Shown: positions 18,903 through 29,004, counted from the stretch's first letter. The stretch: 64,000 nucleotides of DNA from Rhodospirillaceae bacterium (GCA_947467145.1 CANIGJ010000002.1:104441-168440), one strand, 5' to 3'. Program-made: numbers and translations. The notes: generated by a model not told the origin, from the letters alone.

Positions 18903-20168
18903 TCAACGGCGAGGTGCGGGAACCGTGCTCAAAAGAGCGGCGCCGACTAGGAAAAACACCAAGATTGTGGCCATCCCGGCGCGTGCCGAATCGAACGCAG
19001 CGGTGGCCAGGCCGAATATCAGCGGCCCCAGGAAGGCGGTCGCCTTGCCGGATAAGGCGTAGAGCCCGAACATTTCGGTCTCCTTGCCCTGCGGAACCAG
19101 ACGCGCCATCAGCGAACGGCTGGCGGCCTGGGCCGGGCCGAAGAAAATGCCGAGCGCCGCGCCCAGTATCAGGAAGGTCGTCTTGTCGTCCACAGTCAGG
19201 ATGGCGCCGCCGACCGCGGCGAGGCAAACGAGCGAAATCAGGATCGTGGTTTTCGATCCGATCCGGTCGTCGATCCACCCGAAAGCGGCCGCCCCCAGTC
19301 CGGCGGTGACGTTAATGATGACGGCAAACTGCAACACCTCGGCCGTCGTCATGCCAAAGGTGCTTTGCGCGAAGACGCCGCCCATGGCGAACAGGGTGAC
19401 CAGCCCGTCGCCGTATATCATGTGCGCGATCAGGAAACGGACGATGACGCGGTGCTCGCGCACGTCGCGCAAGGTGCGGCCCAGCAGCGCCAAGCCGTCC
19501 TTGACCGCGCGCCCGACCGGCAGGCCCGACGACGGCTGATCGGGCGTCCACAGGAAGAGCGGGATCGCGAAGACGGCGAACCAGATCGCAACCAGCAGGG
19601 AGGTCGCACGCACATGGGCGTTCGAATCCAGATCGAAGCCGGTCAGGATGACGACGAGGCAGCCGAGCCCGCCCACATAGCCCAATCCCCAGGCCCAGCC
19701 CGACAACCGCCCCAGACGCTCTTCGGATACGATGTCGGGCAACATGGCATTGTTGAAGACGACGCCCATCTCGAAGCCGATATTGGCGATGGCGACCAGG
19801 ATCAGCGCCGGCAGGATATAGGCTGGGTCCGGCATGATGAAGGTGAGCAGCGCGGTGGCGATGACGCACACGGCGGTGCAGCCGGCGATCCAGGGCTTAC
19901 GTCGCCCGCCGATATCGGCGATGGCGCCGAAAATGGGTGCCAGGATCGCGATGCTGAGCCCGGACAGTCCCATCGCGTAGCCCCAATAGGACGCGCCCAG
20001 ATGTTCGTCGCCGACCACGCCCTTGGCGAAGTAGGTCGCGAACACGAAGGTGATGACGACGGTCGTGAAGGCCGAATTGGCCCAGTCGAACATCGCCCAG
20101 GCAAAAAGCCCGCGGTTGGATGCCGGTGTTTGCGGACCCGCCAAAAGCCCCGCAGGCGTGTCAGCCAC
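18903..20168 (-). CDS. MFS transporter, UMF1/Atg22-like
   Basis: Inner-membrane transporter of 421 aa with about twelve hydrophobic helices. The start region FAWAMFDWANSAFTTVVITF and an NNAMLPDIV motif are characteristic of the UMF1 family (Vacuole effluxer Atg22-like), whose bacterial members are mostly of unknown substrate. The ATG at 20168 overlaps the stop of the giant NAD-GDH gene by 8 nt (ATGGCTGA), so it may be translationally coupled. An amino-acid export role linked to glutamate metabolism would fit the neighbour but is speculation. Confidence 0.88.
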   Translation of the reverse strand: MADTPAGLLAGPQTPASNRGLFAWAMFDWANSAFTTVVITFVFATYFAKGVVGDEHLGASYWGYAMGLSGLSIAILAPIFGAIADIGGRRKPWIAGCTAVCVIATALLTFIMPDPAYILPALILVAIANIGFEMGVVFNNAMLPDIVSEERLGRLSGWAWGLGYVGGLGCLVVILTGFDLDSNAHVRATSLLVAIWFAVFAIPLFLWTPDQPSSGLPVGRAVKDGLALLGRTLRDVREHRVIVRFLIAHMIYGDGLVTLFAMGGVFAQSTFGMTTAEVLQFAVIINVTAGLGAAAFGWIDDRIGSKTTILISLVCLAAVGGAILTVDDKTTFLILGAALGIFFGPAQAASRSLMARLVPQGKETEMFGLYALSGKATAFLGPLIFGLATAAFDSARAGMATILVFFLVGAALLSTVPAPRR

Positions 20169-23100
20169 CGTTGGCCAACGCGCTGAGGTTTCGGCTGGCG
20201 ACGGCCAGCATCGCCAGATCGACCGGATCGGCCGCTTTCAATTCGCCCAACATCTGTTTCATCTGTTCCATGGCGGCGACGTTCTTCTTGCCCCAGGTTT
20301 CGAGCGGGTCGGCGCCCGCATTCATCATGCGCAAGGTCAGGTTCTTCTGGTGCGCATATAGTTCCTCGATCACGGCCGCTGCGGCAAGCTTTTGCCAATG
20401 GGTATCGGCGGGCAGCTTTTCCGCGTTGTAGCGCAGCCAGCCGAGCCCGAAGGTCTCGCCGATCTGGAAATACAGCCGCGCGATCTCGGTCAGCGACTTC
20501 TTGCTCTGGGCATCGGCGCGGATGATATCGGGCGCCGAGATCAACAAGATCGTATAGGCGATGCGTTTGGCGAGCGCGGCAGGAACGCCCTGATCGGTGT
20601 AGCGCTTGACGCGGAATTCGATATTGTCGGTGACTTCGGCGGGCACGAATTTCTCGATGCCGCCGGCCAGCTCGCGGACTTTCGGGCTGAATTCCGCGAT
20701 GGCCTTGCCGATGTCAATCGGGGCCGGGACGTTACGCAACAGCCACAGGGTCGCGCGCTCGATCAATTGCTCGATGTCGGCGAACAGCTTCACCTGCACG
20801 TTGGCATGGACTTTGGCGTCCAGCCCTTCGATGGCGCCCCAGATCGAACGTAGGTCGAAGGCGTCGCGCACGACGATATAGGCGCGCGCGACATCGACGG
20901 GCGAAGCACCCGTCTTTTCGATCAGGTTCATGCAGAAGGTGCCGCCGACGCGGTTGATCATGCTGTTGGTTGCCACCGTCGCGATGATCTCGCGGCGCAA
21001 TTGATGGGCGAGGATTTCCTTTTTGTATTTGGCCCTGAGCGCGCTCGGGAAATAATTCACGAGGTCGGCTTCCAATAGGGGATCGTCCGGCAGGTCCGAT
21101 GCCAGCAGCGTATCGTACAGCCACATCTTGGAATAGGGCATGACGATCGCGATCTCGGGCCGCGTCAGTCCGATGCGCTTCGCGGCGCGTTCGGCCCAGG
21201 TTTCGTCATCGGGCAGGAATTCGATCACGCGATCGAGCCGGCCGTTGCGCTCCAGCATGCGCACGAAGCGCTGCTGTAGATCAAGCAGGGCCAAACTTTT
21301 GGCTTGGCTCAGGGTGATGGCTTGGCTTTGCATGTAATTGTCGCGCAGCACCAGCCCGGCCAACTCGTCGGTCAGCTTCGCGAGCTGCACATTGCGCTGC
21401 GCGTAGGTCAGCTTCTTCTTGGCGACCACGGCATCCAGCAGGATCTTGATGTTGACCTCGTGATCGGAGGTATCGACGCCGGCCGAATTGTCGATCGAAT
21501 CGGCGTTCAGTCGCCCGCCGGCCAGGGCATATTCGATACGCGCGCGCTGCGTCACGCCCAGGTTGGCCCCTTCGCCGATCACCTTCGCTCGAACCGCGTC
21601 GGCATCGATGCGCACGGCATCGTTGGAACGGTCATCCGCGTCGGCATGGGTTTCGTGCGATGCCTTCACATAGGTTCCGATACCGCCGAAAAACAGCAGC
21701 TCGATATCGGCCAACAATAGAATCTTGATCAGCTCGTTCGGCGTCACGCTCGCCTTGGTGATGCCGAAACGCGCGCGCGCCTCGGCCGACAGTGCGATCG
21801 ATTTGGCCTTGCGATCGTAAATGCCGCCGCCTTTGGACAATAACTTTGTGTCGTAATCGCTCCAAGATGAGCGCGGCAGATTGAACATCCGCACCCGTTC
21901 CTTGAAGCTCTTCTCCGGATCGGGATTGGGATCGATGAAGATGTGCAGATGGTTGAAGGCGCCGATCAGCTTAGTGTGCTTGGACAACATCATGCCGTTG
22001 CCGAACACGTCGCCCGACATGTCGCCGACGCCGACGCAGATGAAATCCTCGGTCTGGATATCCTTGCCCATCTCGCGGAAATGGCGTTTGACCGATTCCC
22101 AGGCGCCGCGCGCCGTGATGCCCATCTTCTTGTGATCGTACCCGACGCTGCCGCCGGACGCGAAGGCATCGCCGAGCCAGAATCCGTAATCGAGCGCGAT
22201 GCCGTTGGCGATGTCCGAAAACGTCGCCGTGCCCTTGTCGGCCGCGACGACCAGATAGGGATCGTCGCCGTCGAGGCGCAGCACGTCTTGCGGCGGGATG
22301 ACCTTGCCGTTCTTCAGATTGTCGGTGATGTCGAGCAGGCCCGACATGAACATGCGATAGCACGCGACGCCTTCGGCCGCGAAAGCCTCGCGCCCGCCGG
22401 TGGTGGGCGGACGTTTGACCGTGAAGCCGCCTTTCGATCCGACCGGCACGATGACGGCGTTCTTCACCATCTGCGCCTTCATCAGGCCCAGGACTTCGGT
22501 GCGGAAATCCTCCAGCCGGTCGGACCAGCGGATGCCGCCGCGCGCCACCAGGCCGCCGCGCAGATGGATCGCCTCGACGCGCGGGCTATAGACGAAGATT
22601 TCGCGTAACGGACGCGGCAAGGGCATTTCGTCGATGAGGGTCGAATCGAATTTGACCGACAAATACGGTTTCGGTGCGCCATCGGCGCCCATCTGGAAAT
22701 AGTTGGTGCGCAGCGCCGATTCGACGACATTGAGGAAGCGCCGCAGCACGCGGTCCTCGTCGGCGCTGGTGACCGATTCCAATCCGGCTAGGATATTTTT
22801 GCGGAATTTTTCAACCGCCGCATCGCGGCTTTTTGCTTTGGGATCGAACTTGGCGACGAACATGCGCGCGATATCGCCGGCGATGAGCGCATTGTTGTTG
22901 AGCGCCAGGATCATGTATTCCTGCGAGAACGGCGCCTTTACCTGGCGCAGATAGCGCGCGAAGTGTCGTAGCACGACGACCTCGCGCCAGCCGAGCCCGC
23001 CATTGATGACGAGCGCGTTGAGCCCGTCGCTTTCCATCTCGCCCGACCAGGATTTGCCGAACACGTCGTGGAAACTGTCGCGCACGGCCTTCAGATCGAA

Positions 23101-24972
23101 TGTGCCCACGTCTTTATTGACCTGGTCGCGGACTTCGAGCCCGAAATCGTGGATCATCACCACCTTGTGGGTGTCGCTGCGCGGGTGGATCGCATGCGGC
23201 GCTTCGTCGATGACCTTGAGGCCCATATGCTCAAGCATGGGCAGCACGTCGGACAGCGGCAGCGGCACGTGCGGATGATACACCTTGAAGCGTAGCTCGC
23301 CCGGCTTGGCGTCCTTGGTGCGGTAGAGGTCCATGGCAAGGCGGTCGTTGGCGATGGCCTCGGCAAGGTTCGCGACGTCGTAGGTCGCATCCTCGACCGT
23401 ATTGCGATCGGTATAGCTTGCCGGGAAGGCATCGCCGAAGGTCCGTGCCAACGCGTCCGCCTTGGCAGGGTCGTGCGCGCCGGCCAAGGCCTGGCGCAGA
23501 TTGTCTGTCCAGGAACGCGCCGCGCGCGCGATCTCGCCTTCGAGCTGCTTCACGTCCACCTTGGGCGCCTTGCGTTCGCCAAGCGCGATGGTCATGTGGA
23601 TACGCGTCAGCGTCGTCTCACCATACTCGGCGGTGTCGCTGGTCATCTCGCCGGCGAAGGCGCGCTCCAGGATCGTCTGCACGCGCTGGCGTAGCTCGTG
23701 TGAATAGCGCTCGCGCGGCACATAGATGAAGCACGAGGCATAGCGCAGAAAATCGTCGATGCGCACGAACAGTGCGACGCGCTGATGATCCTGCGTATGC
23801 AGGATGCCGAGCGCGATCTCGAACAGGTCGGTGTCGCGGATCTGAAACAGCTCGTCGCGCGGAAAGGTCTCAAGGATATGCTGCAATGCCTTGCCATCAT
23901 GGCTGGCGGGCGCGTAGCTGGTGCGCGCGAAGACCTTGTCGATCTTGCGGCGCAGCAACGGAATGGTGCGCGGACTGGCCGAATAGGCGGTCGAGGTGAA
24001 CAGGCCGACGATCAGACGTTCGCCGACCACCTTGCCCTTGGCGTCGAATTTCTTCACCCCGATGGTGTCGAGCGTGGCGGCGCGATGCACGTTTGATTTT
24101 GCATCCGCCTTGCTGACGATCAGCGGGTCGGGCCGGCGCACGAAGGCTTGGATTTCGCTCGGCAAGCTGCCGAGGTGACGCAATTCCTTGAGCACCAGGC
24201 GATTGGGGTCGCGCAGGATGCCCAAGCCCTTCTTGGCATCGACGCGGACTTTCGCGGCTTTGCCGTCGCCCACGAAATCGAATTCGCGATAGCCCAGAAA
24301 GGTGAAGTGATTGTCATGCGCCCATTGCAGGAAATCCTGCGCCTCGGCGACCTCGCCGGTCGTGCCTTCGGCGAAACGCAGCTTCAGGCCGTGGATGATC
24401 GCCTGCACCTCGCCCTGCATGGCGGGCCAGTCTTCGACCGCCGCGCGCACGTCGCCGTAGGTGGCAGCGAGGGCCTCGGCGATTTCCTTGCGCCGGGCAT
24501 CGCTGTCCTGGCGTGCGATGGCGAAGGTGACGATGGATTCGGCGTTGGCGCCTGGGCCTGTGCCGGCAATGTCCTGCATGATGCCGGCGCGGTCGCGTTT
24601 GATCCGCATGATGGGATGCACCAGCAGGGAAATGCCGGTGCCGAGCCGCGCCAAGGTGGCCAAGGCCGAATCGATCAGGAACGGCATGTCATCGGTCGCG
24701 ATCTCGATGAGGGTGTTTTTGCCGAGGTCTGGATTGTAGACGCGGATGGTGGTCTTGCCGGTGCGTCGCGCCTTGGCGTTGTCGAAGTTGGACAGCGCGA
24801 TCGCAGCAAGTTCGCCGGCCGTGCGCTGGGCCAGGTCCTCGGTCGCGACATTGGCGTAGAAAGCGCGCACGAAGGCATCGACAAGCTTCTTCGGTCGTCT
24901 TCCCGCGTGCCGGCCGGCGTCGGCCGCCACGTTGCGCAGAATGGCGGTTTTACGAGATTCGATATTGTTCAT
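20161..24972 (-). CDS. gdhB: NAD-specific glutamate dehydrogenase, 180-kDa class
   Basis: Oxidises glutamate to 2-oxoglutarate and ammonium with NAD; large GDHs of this class are typical of proteobacteria. The 1603-aa length fits the L180 class. An N-terminal regulatory part contains ACT-like segments. The catalytic core has GGLVARGGIRWSDRLEDFR, KNAVIVPVGSKGGF with the catalytic or substrate lysine region, FNHLHIFIDPNPDPEKSF, and a Rossmann stretch near ELLFFGGIGTYVKA. Its stop overlaps the MFS start. I saw no frameshift in this very long frame. The gene symbol is a commonly used one; naming varies. Confidence 0.96.
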   Translation of the reverse strand: MNNIESRKTAILRNVAADAGRHAGRRPKKLVDAFVRAFYANVATEDLAQRTAGELAAIALSNFDNAKARRTGKTTIRVYNPDLGKNTLIEIATDDMPFLIDSALATLARLGTGISLLVHPIMRIKRDRAGIMQDIAGTGPGANAESIVTFAIARQDSDARRKEIAEALAATYGDVRAAVEDWPAMQGEVQAIIHGLKLRFAEGTTGEVAEAQDFLQWAHDNHFTFLGYREFDFVGDGKAAKVRVDAKKGLGILRDPNRLVLKELRHLGSLPSEIQAFVRRPDPLIVSKADAKSNVHRAATLDTIGVKKFDAKGKVVGERLIVGLFTSTAYSASPRTIPLLRRKIDKVFARTSYAPASHDGKALQHILETFPRDELFQIRDTDLFEIALGILHTQDHQRVALFVRIDDFLRYASCFIYVPRERYSHELRQRVQTILERAFAGEMTSDTAEYGETTLTRIHMTIALGERKAPKVDVKQLEGEIARAARSWTDNLRQALAGAHDPAKADALARTFGDAFPASYTDRNTVEDATYDVANLAEAIANDRLAMDLYRTKDAKPGELRFKVYHPHVPLPLSDVLPMLEHMGLKVIDEAPHAIHPRSDTHKVVMIHDFGLEVRDQVNKDVGTFDLKAVRDSFHDVFGKSWSGEMESDGLNALVINGGLGWREVVVLRHFARYLRQVKAPFSQEYMILALNNNALIAGDIARMFVAKFDPKAKSRDAAVEKFRKNILAGLESVTSADEDRVLRRFLNVVESALRTNYFQMGADGAPKPYLSVKFDSTLIDEMPLPRPLREIFVYSPRVEAIHLRGGLVARGGIRWSDRLEDFRTEVLGLMKAQMVKNAVIVPVGSKGGFTVKRPPTTGGREAFAAEGVACYRMFMSGLLDITDNLKNGKVIPPQDVLRLDGDDPYLVVAADKGTATFSDIANGIALDYGFWLGDAFASGGSVGYDHKKMGITARGAWESVKRHFREMGKDIQTEDFICVGVGDMSGDVFGNGMMLSKHTKLIGAFNHLHIFIDPNPDPEKSFKERVRMFNLPRSSWSDYDTKLLSKGGGIYDRKAKSIALSAEARARFGITKASVTPNELIKILLLADIELLFFGGIGTYVKASHETHADADDRSNDAVRIDADAVRAKVIGEGANLGVTQRARIEYALAGGRLNADSIDNSAGVDTSDHEVNIKILLDAVVAKKKLTYAQRNVQLAKLTDELAGLVLRDNYMQSQAITLSQAKSLALLDLQQRFVRMLERNGRLDRVIEFLPDDETWAERAAKRIGLTRPEIAIVMPYSKMWLYDTLLASDLPDDPLLEADLVNYFPSALRAKYKKEILAHQLRREIIATVATNSMINRVGGTFCMNLIEKTGASPVDVARAYIVVRDAFDLRSIWGAIEGLDAKVHANVQVKLFADIEQLIERATLWLLRNVPAPIDIGKAIAEFSPKVRELAGGIEKFVPAEVTDNIEFRVKRYTDQGVPAALAKRIAYTILLISAPDIIRADAQSKKSLTEIARLYFQIGETFGLGWLRYNAEKLPADTHWQKLAAAAVIEELYAHQKNLTLRMMNAGADPLETWGKKNVAAMEQMKQMLGELKAADPVDLAMLAVASRNLSALANGG

Positions 24973-25166
24973 GAGCGGGTCTCCCCAGACTGGTCTTGGA
25001 CCGTGGACTTAGGCCGCGATGCCCCGATGCGCCCGCCCTTTCACCGGACGTGACGCTCAGAATCCTTATAGAACAAGATATTAGCAGTGTTCCGGACAAT
25101 AAGGAACGGGGGCCGCAACGGCATTAGGTAGCAAACGCACCTAACCCGGGGTCGTGTCTGTCGGAA

Positions 25167-25343
25167 TTAGGAAGAGCGCTTTTGTGACGAGGGCTTCGCG
25201 GAGACAGAGGACCATTCCGCGACGTTGGCCAGCAGTTCACACTCATCGGCCATTAAGAGCAGTTCCTTGCGCGCCGCATCGCCCTTAGCGAGCTTGGCAG
25301 CCTCTCTTAGTTCTTCCGCTCTGGATTTGTAGTCCTGTCTCAT
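25167..25343 (-). CDS. Small helical protein of unknown function (58 aa)
   Basis: The internal ATG at 25343 begins MRQDYKSRAEELREAAKLAK, a charged alpha-helical protein. It resembles the small 'YRxRAEEC..A....R..LL.MA..Y..LA' proteins that are frequent in alphaproteobacteria and have no known function. No signal peptide or membrane segment is seen. The longer frame from 25469 has an implausible N-terminus. It is upstream of the NAD-GDH gene on the same strand but 194 nt away. Confidence 0.6.
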   Translation of the reverse strand: MRQDYKSRAEELREAAKLAKGDAARKELLLMADECELLANVAEWSSVSAKPSSQKRSS

Positions 25344-25941
25344 ACCATTCCCCAATTCCCATGGACTGGATATTTTATAACGGGGAAACGACAAGTGATG
25401 GGGTGACAAACTCAGGCTGCGCGCGCCATTTTTTGTCACAGCCCGCCTCCGACATATGCCTCCGGCCATGTTTTGAGATGGATGTGTTCGTTATCAAAAT
25501 GCCGGATTTCGCCTGACGCCGACGACCCTAGGCGTGCGGCGGCGTACTTAATGTTTCCGCGAGGAGCACGTAGAGAAGGGCGATCTGTTGGTTCAGGCAC
25601 GCGACCTCGATATCCGAAAAGGGATCGGCCGACAGTAGAGGGGCTTCGTGTTGCCGATAGTCTGGGTATGCTTCGGACATGCACTATTTCTGCGGTAACG
25701 AGCAGGGAAAGTCGCGTGGCAAGCGTGAGACGCGTATCCATCCTTCCTCACGCATCCGTGTCGGAACTCCTTTTTGTCACAGTGGGTTGCGTCCTCATCG
25801 GTACCAGGGCCAGCGTTAACTGAAATCCATCGGATCACCGGGACGGAAAGAAGGGCGAGGCGCAGAACCTCGCCCTTTCTTTTTGAAGAGCCCGGTCTTT
25901 TTGAAGAGCCTGTCGCGCGAAATCGATTATAAACCGAAGCG
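25344..25941. other. 598-bp stretch without a convincing gene
   Basis: Open frames here (25473-25823 plus, 25436-25741 minus) have Arg/Ser-rich, unstructured translations and no recognisable motif. The one clear element is a strong intrinsic terminator on the plus strand near its right end, which has no matching coding gene upstream. This leaves room for an untranslated RNA between about 25470 and 25850. Confidence 0.5.
25851..25884 (+). terminator. Intrinsic terminator without an obvious upstream gene
   Basis: AAGGGCGAGG (25851-25860) pairs perfectly with CCTCGCCCTT (25868-25877) around a 7-nt loop. It is followed by TCTTTTT, giving a classical Rho-independent terminator on the plus strand. 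Confidence 0.8.
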
Positions 25942-27315
25942 ATGATCCCGCCGGACGAGCCTGCCCCAGATATTGCTTTTGGCCACATCAAACGCGCGCA
26001 AGACCTCCTGCGCGCGCGCGACCTCGTGGGTGCGCGCCGCGAAGCGGATCTGGCGCGGGCGCATCCCGAACGCTTGGCCGGCGTCGATATCGTGGCGCGC
26101 AACGCGCTGGGCAGCGTGCTGTATGAGCTTGGCGATTTCGATGCCGCGCGCGCCATCTTCCAGGACGTACTGGCGGACAACCCGCGCTACGGCGATGCGC
26201 TCAACAACCTCGGCAATGTCCTGGCGCGCGAGGGCAAACCGCGGCGCGCGCTGGAATTCTATGAACGGGCCTTGGTGGAAAATCCCGGCAGCGCCGATTA
26301 TCTCGCCAATCTCGGCGGCGCGCGCCAGGCGCTCGGCGATGTCGATGGCGCGCTGAACTGTTTCGCGCAGGCATTGGCGCGCGATCCCACACATGCCGAT
26401 GCGCGCTGGAACCGCGGCCTCGCGCGCCTGCTGAGCGGCGATCTGGCGGGCGGGTTCGCTGACTATGAATCGCGCTGGGCGCTCCCGGAATTCACGGCGC
26501 GTCAACTCGCAAGCCCGCGGTGGCCGGATTCAATTTCTGATGAGGATGTGCACGGGAAAACGCTCCTGATCCATTCGGAGCAGGGCTACGGCGATACGAT
26601 CCAGATGGTGCGCTTCGCGAAGACCTTGGCCGGGCGTGGCGCCCGCGTGCTGGTCGAGACGCATGCGACCCTGGCACCGCTCCTGCGCACTGTCGAGGGC
26701 ATCGGTCAGGTGATCGTGCATGGCGATCCCTTGCCGCGCTTCGATCTGCACATTCCGATGATGAGTCTGCCGGCGGCGTGCGGCGTTGCCGCGCTCGGCG
26801 ATATTCCGACCGCACCCTATATCGCCGCGTCCGATGGACCTGAGGTTGCGCTGCCGCCGCGCCGCGCCGGCGAGATACGCGTGGCGCTCGTATGGGCGGG
26901 GCGCCCGACGCATAAAAACGACCGCAACCGCTCGCTCGATATCGCGCGTCTGGCGCCGCTGGCATCAATTCCGAAAGTGAAACTTTTCTCGTTGCAGATA
27001 GGTGCGACGTCAGACGACCTTGCGCATCTGCCCGGCATCGTCGATCTCGCACCGCAGCTCACCGATTTCGCGATGACCGCGCGCGTTCTCGATCAGCTCG
27101 ATCTGGCGATTACCGTCGATACGGCGGTGGCCCATCTCGCCGGCGCGATGGGCAAGGAAGCCTGGCTGATGCTGCCCTTCGCGCCCGACTGGCGCTGGCT
27201 TCAGGCGGGCGCCACCGCGCCCTGGTATCCGAGCCTGCGTTTATACCGCCAACCCAAGATCGGCGATTGGGCGAGCGTGGTCGAAAAAATCACGGCTGAT
27301 CTGGCGGCGCGCTAG
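25942..27315 (+). CDS. TPR-repeat glycosyltransferase-like protein
   Basis: Protein of 457 aa. Residues about 8-180 form tandem TPRs (GSVLYELGDFDAARAIF, LNNLGNVLAREGKPRRALEF, NLGGARQALGDVDGALN). Residues about 195-455 form a GT-B-like domain with LLIHSEQGYGDTIQMVRFAK, RVALVWAGRPTHKNDRNR and ITVDTAVAHLAGAMGK, similar to GT9/ADP-heptose transferase folds. TPR-plus-GT proteins such as Caulobacter FlmG attach pseudaminate to flagellin. The pse-type genes in the same window make that an attractive guess, but distance and lack of flagellar genes leave it open. Confidence 0.82.
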   Translation: MIPPDEPAPDIAFGHIKRAQDLLRARDLVGARREADLARAHPERLAGVDIVARNALGSVLYELGDFDAARAIFQDVLADNPRYGDALNNLGNVLAREGKPRRALEFYERALVENPGSADYLANLGGARQALGDVDGALNCFAQALARDPTHADARWNRGLARLLSGDLAGGFADYESRWALPEFTARQLASPRWPDSISDEDVHGKTLLIHSEQGYGDTIQMVRFAKTLAGRGARVLVETHATLAPLLRTVEGIGQVIVHGDPLPRFDLHIPMMSLPAACGVAALGDIPTAPYIAASDGPEVALPPRRAGEIRVALVWAGRPTHKNDRNRSLDIARLAPLASIPKVKLFSLQIGATSDDLAHLPGIVDLAPQLTDFAMTARVLDQLDLAITVDTAVAHLAGAMGKEAWLMLPFAPDWRWLQAGATAPWYPSLRLYRQPKIGDWASVVEKITADLAAR

Positions 27316-27425
27316 TTCGTTTTGTCGGTTTTGTGGGCCATCGCCCGCCACGAACCCCCGGCGTGACAGCGGCTTTCACCCGGGTATAGACTGTTGGCAA
27401 CGAGGCTCGCTGGAGACGTCCCCGG

Positions 27426-27659
27426 ATGTTCGACCTGCAGAAAAAAAGCAATTTCTATCGGATGCGGCTGCGCAATGTGGACCGCGAGGTCGAGCCGTTC
27501 TTCTCGGCCCTCCTGGTGATCCTGTCGTGCTTCATGTCGGTGCTGCTGTTCGGCGCCGGCAGTTTTGTCGGCGGAATCCTGTTCCTGCTTCCGCTCATCG
27601 TGTCGGCGCTCATTTATTGGGACGATATCCTGGCGCCCGCCGAAGACGACGCGCTTTAA
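27426..27659 (+). CDS. Small membrane protein, unknown (77 aa)
   Basis: Residues about 25-44 and 47-64 are hydrophobic and would form two membrane helices, preceded by a short basic region (RMRLRNVDREVE) and followed by an acidic tail (WDDILAPAEDDAL). A GGAGAC ribosome site lies 9-14 nt upstream of the ATG. It is 18 nt before the first Rieske oxygenase gene on the same strand, so it may be co-transcribed. I do not recognise a family. Confidence 0.6.
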   Translation: MFDLQKKSNFYRMRLRNVDREVEPFFSALLVILSCFMSVLLFGAGSFVGGILFLLPLIVSALIYWDDILAPAEDDAL

Positions 27660-27677
27660 GTCTCTGATAGGTCGCAT

Positions 27678-29000
27678 ATGACAACGCAACGCGAAAACGA
27701 CACCCTCACCCGCGTCGGACCCGGCACGCCCATGGGCGAGCTGATGCGCTGCTATTGGATTCCGGCCGCCATGTCATCGGAATTGACAGCCGACGGCGAT
27801 CCGGTCCGCATCCAGATCCTGTGCGAAAAGCTGATCGCGTTCCGCGATACCTCTGGCCGCGTCGGCATCATGGATCATCGCTGCCCGCATCGCTGCGCCT
27901 CGCTGTTCTTTGGGCGCAACGAGGAAGGCGGCATTCGCTGCGTCTATCACGGCTGGAAGTTCGACGCCGAGGGCAATTGCGTCGATATGGCGAACGTGCC
28001 GCCGCATCAGGATTTCAAGCACAAGGTCCATGCCAAGGCCTACAAGACGTTCGAGCGCAACGGCGTCGTCTGGGTCTATATGGGCGATCAATCGAAGGTG
28101 CCTGCGCCGCCCGATATCCCGGCTACGCTGCGGTCCGCCGAGGATATGAAAATCTGGGCCGCGCACCGTTCGTGCAATTGGCTGCAGGGCTTGGAGGGCG
28201 AGCTCGATACCTCGCATCTCGGCATCCTGCATCTCGGCCATGCCCACAAGGGCAGCGACTTTTTGCAGGAAACGCACAAATACGCGACCGCCAACCGCAC
28301 GCCCGATTACGAAATCGCCGATACTCCCGTCGGCTCCATGTATGGCGCGTATCGTCCGGCGGAAGAGAACTCGCTCTATTGGCGCGTCGGCCATTTCGCC
28401 ATGCCGTTCTGGGCGATGATGCCGATCCTGCCGATCGAACGCTGCGTGCTCGCACGCGCGTACGTGCCGATCGACGACGACAATACGATGATCATGATCT
28501 GGGGCGACAAACGCGGCAATCCGCGCACCACGGACAGTAATGGCGGCGACTTCATCGTCGGCTACACGCACAATCCGCAGTTCCATCCGAACACCACCGA
28601 TTGGCAGGGCCGCTTTCGCCTCAAGCCCCAATTGTCGAACGACTTTTTCATCGATCGCGCGGTGCAGCGCACCCAAAGCCCGTCCGGCATCGACGGCGTC
28701 CATATCCAGGACGAGGCGGTGACGACCAGTATGGGGCCCATCGCCGATCGCACGTTGGAACATCTGGGTCCCAGCGATCTGATGATCGCGCGGGTGCGCC
28801 GCCGCCTGCTTGCGGCCGCCAACGGGCTGGCCAATGACGGCGTGGCCCCGCCGGGGGCCGATCGGCCCGACGCCTACGCCAATATCCGCTCGGGCAATTA
28901 TGTCGCCGAGGGCGAGCCCGCGGATTGGGAACGCGTCTATTGGGACAAGGTCGCCTGGGCGCGCTCGATCCTCGATCCGGTGGCGACGGCCGCCGAATAA
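27678..29000 (+). CDS. Rieske non-heme iron oxygenase, alpha subunit (1 of 3)
   Basis: Oxygenase of 440 aa of the phthalate dioxygenase/aromatic O-demethylase type, which hydroxylates or demethylates aromatic acids with electrons from a separate reductase. The Rieske [2Fe-2S] ligands are C69/H71 (CPHRC) and C88/H91 (CVYHGW). The mononuclear iron site is in EGELDTSHLGILH, with H180 and H185. No reductase or ferredoxin gene is adjacent. Two paralogues lie 0.5-4 kb away on the opposite strand. The substrate is unknown. Confidence 0.9.
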   Translation: MTTQRENDTLTRVGPGTPMGELMRCYWIPAAMSSELTADGDPVRIQILCEKLIAFRDTSGRVGIMDHRCPHRCASLFFGRNEEGGIRCVYHGWKFDAEGNCVDMANVPPHQDFKHKVHAKAYKTFERNGVVWVYMGDQSKVPAPPDIPATLRSAEDMKIWAAHRSCNWLQGLEGELDTSHLGILHLGHAHKGSDFLQETHKYATANRTPDYEIADTPVGSMYGAYRPAEENSLYWRVGHFAMPFWAMMPILPIERCVLARAYVPIDDDNTMIMIWGDKRGNPRTTDSNGGDFIVGYTHNPQFHPNTTDWQGRFRLKPQLSNDFFIDRAVQRTQSPSGIDGVHIQDEAVTTSMGPIADRTLEHLGPSDLMIARVRRRLLAAANGLANDGVAPPGADRPDAYANIRSGNYVAEGEPADWERVYWDKVAWARSILDPVATAAE

Positions 29001-29004
29001 GCCG

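Noticed and set aside
25473..25823. 116-codon plus-strand frame before the orphan terminator
   Set aside because: Composition is Arg/Ser-rich with no motif or ribosome site; an untranslated RNA is at least as likely.
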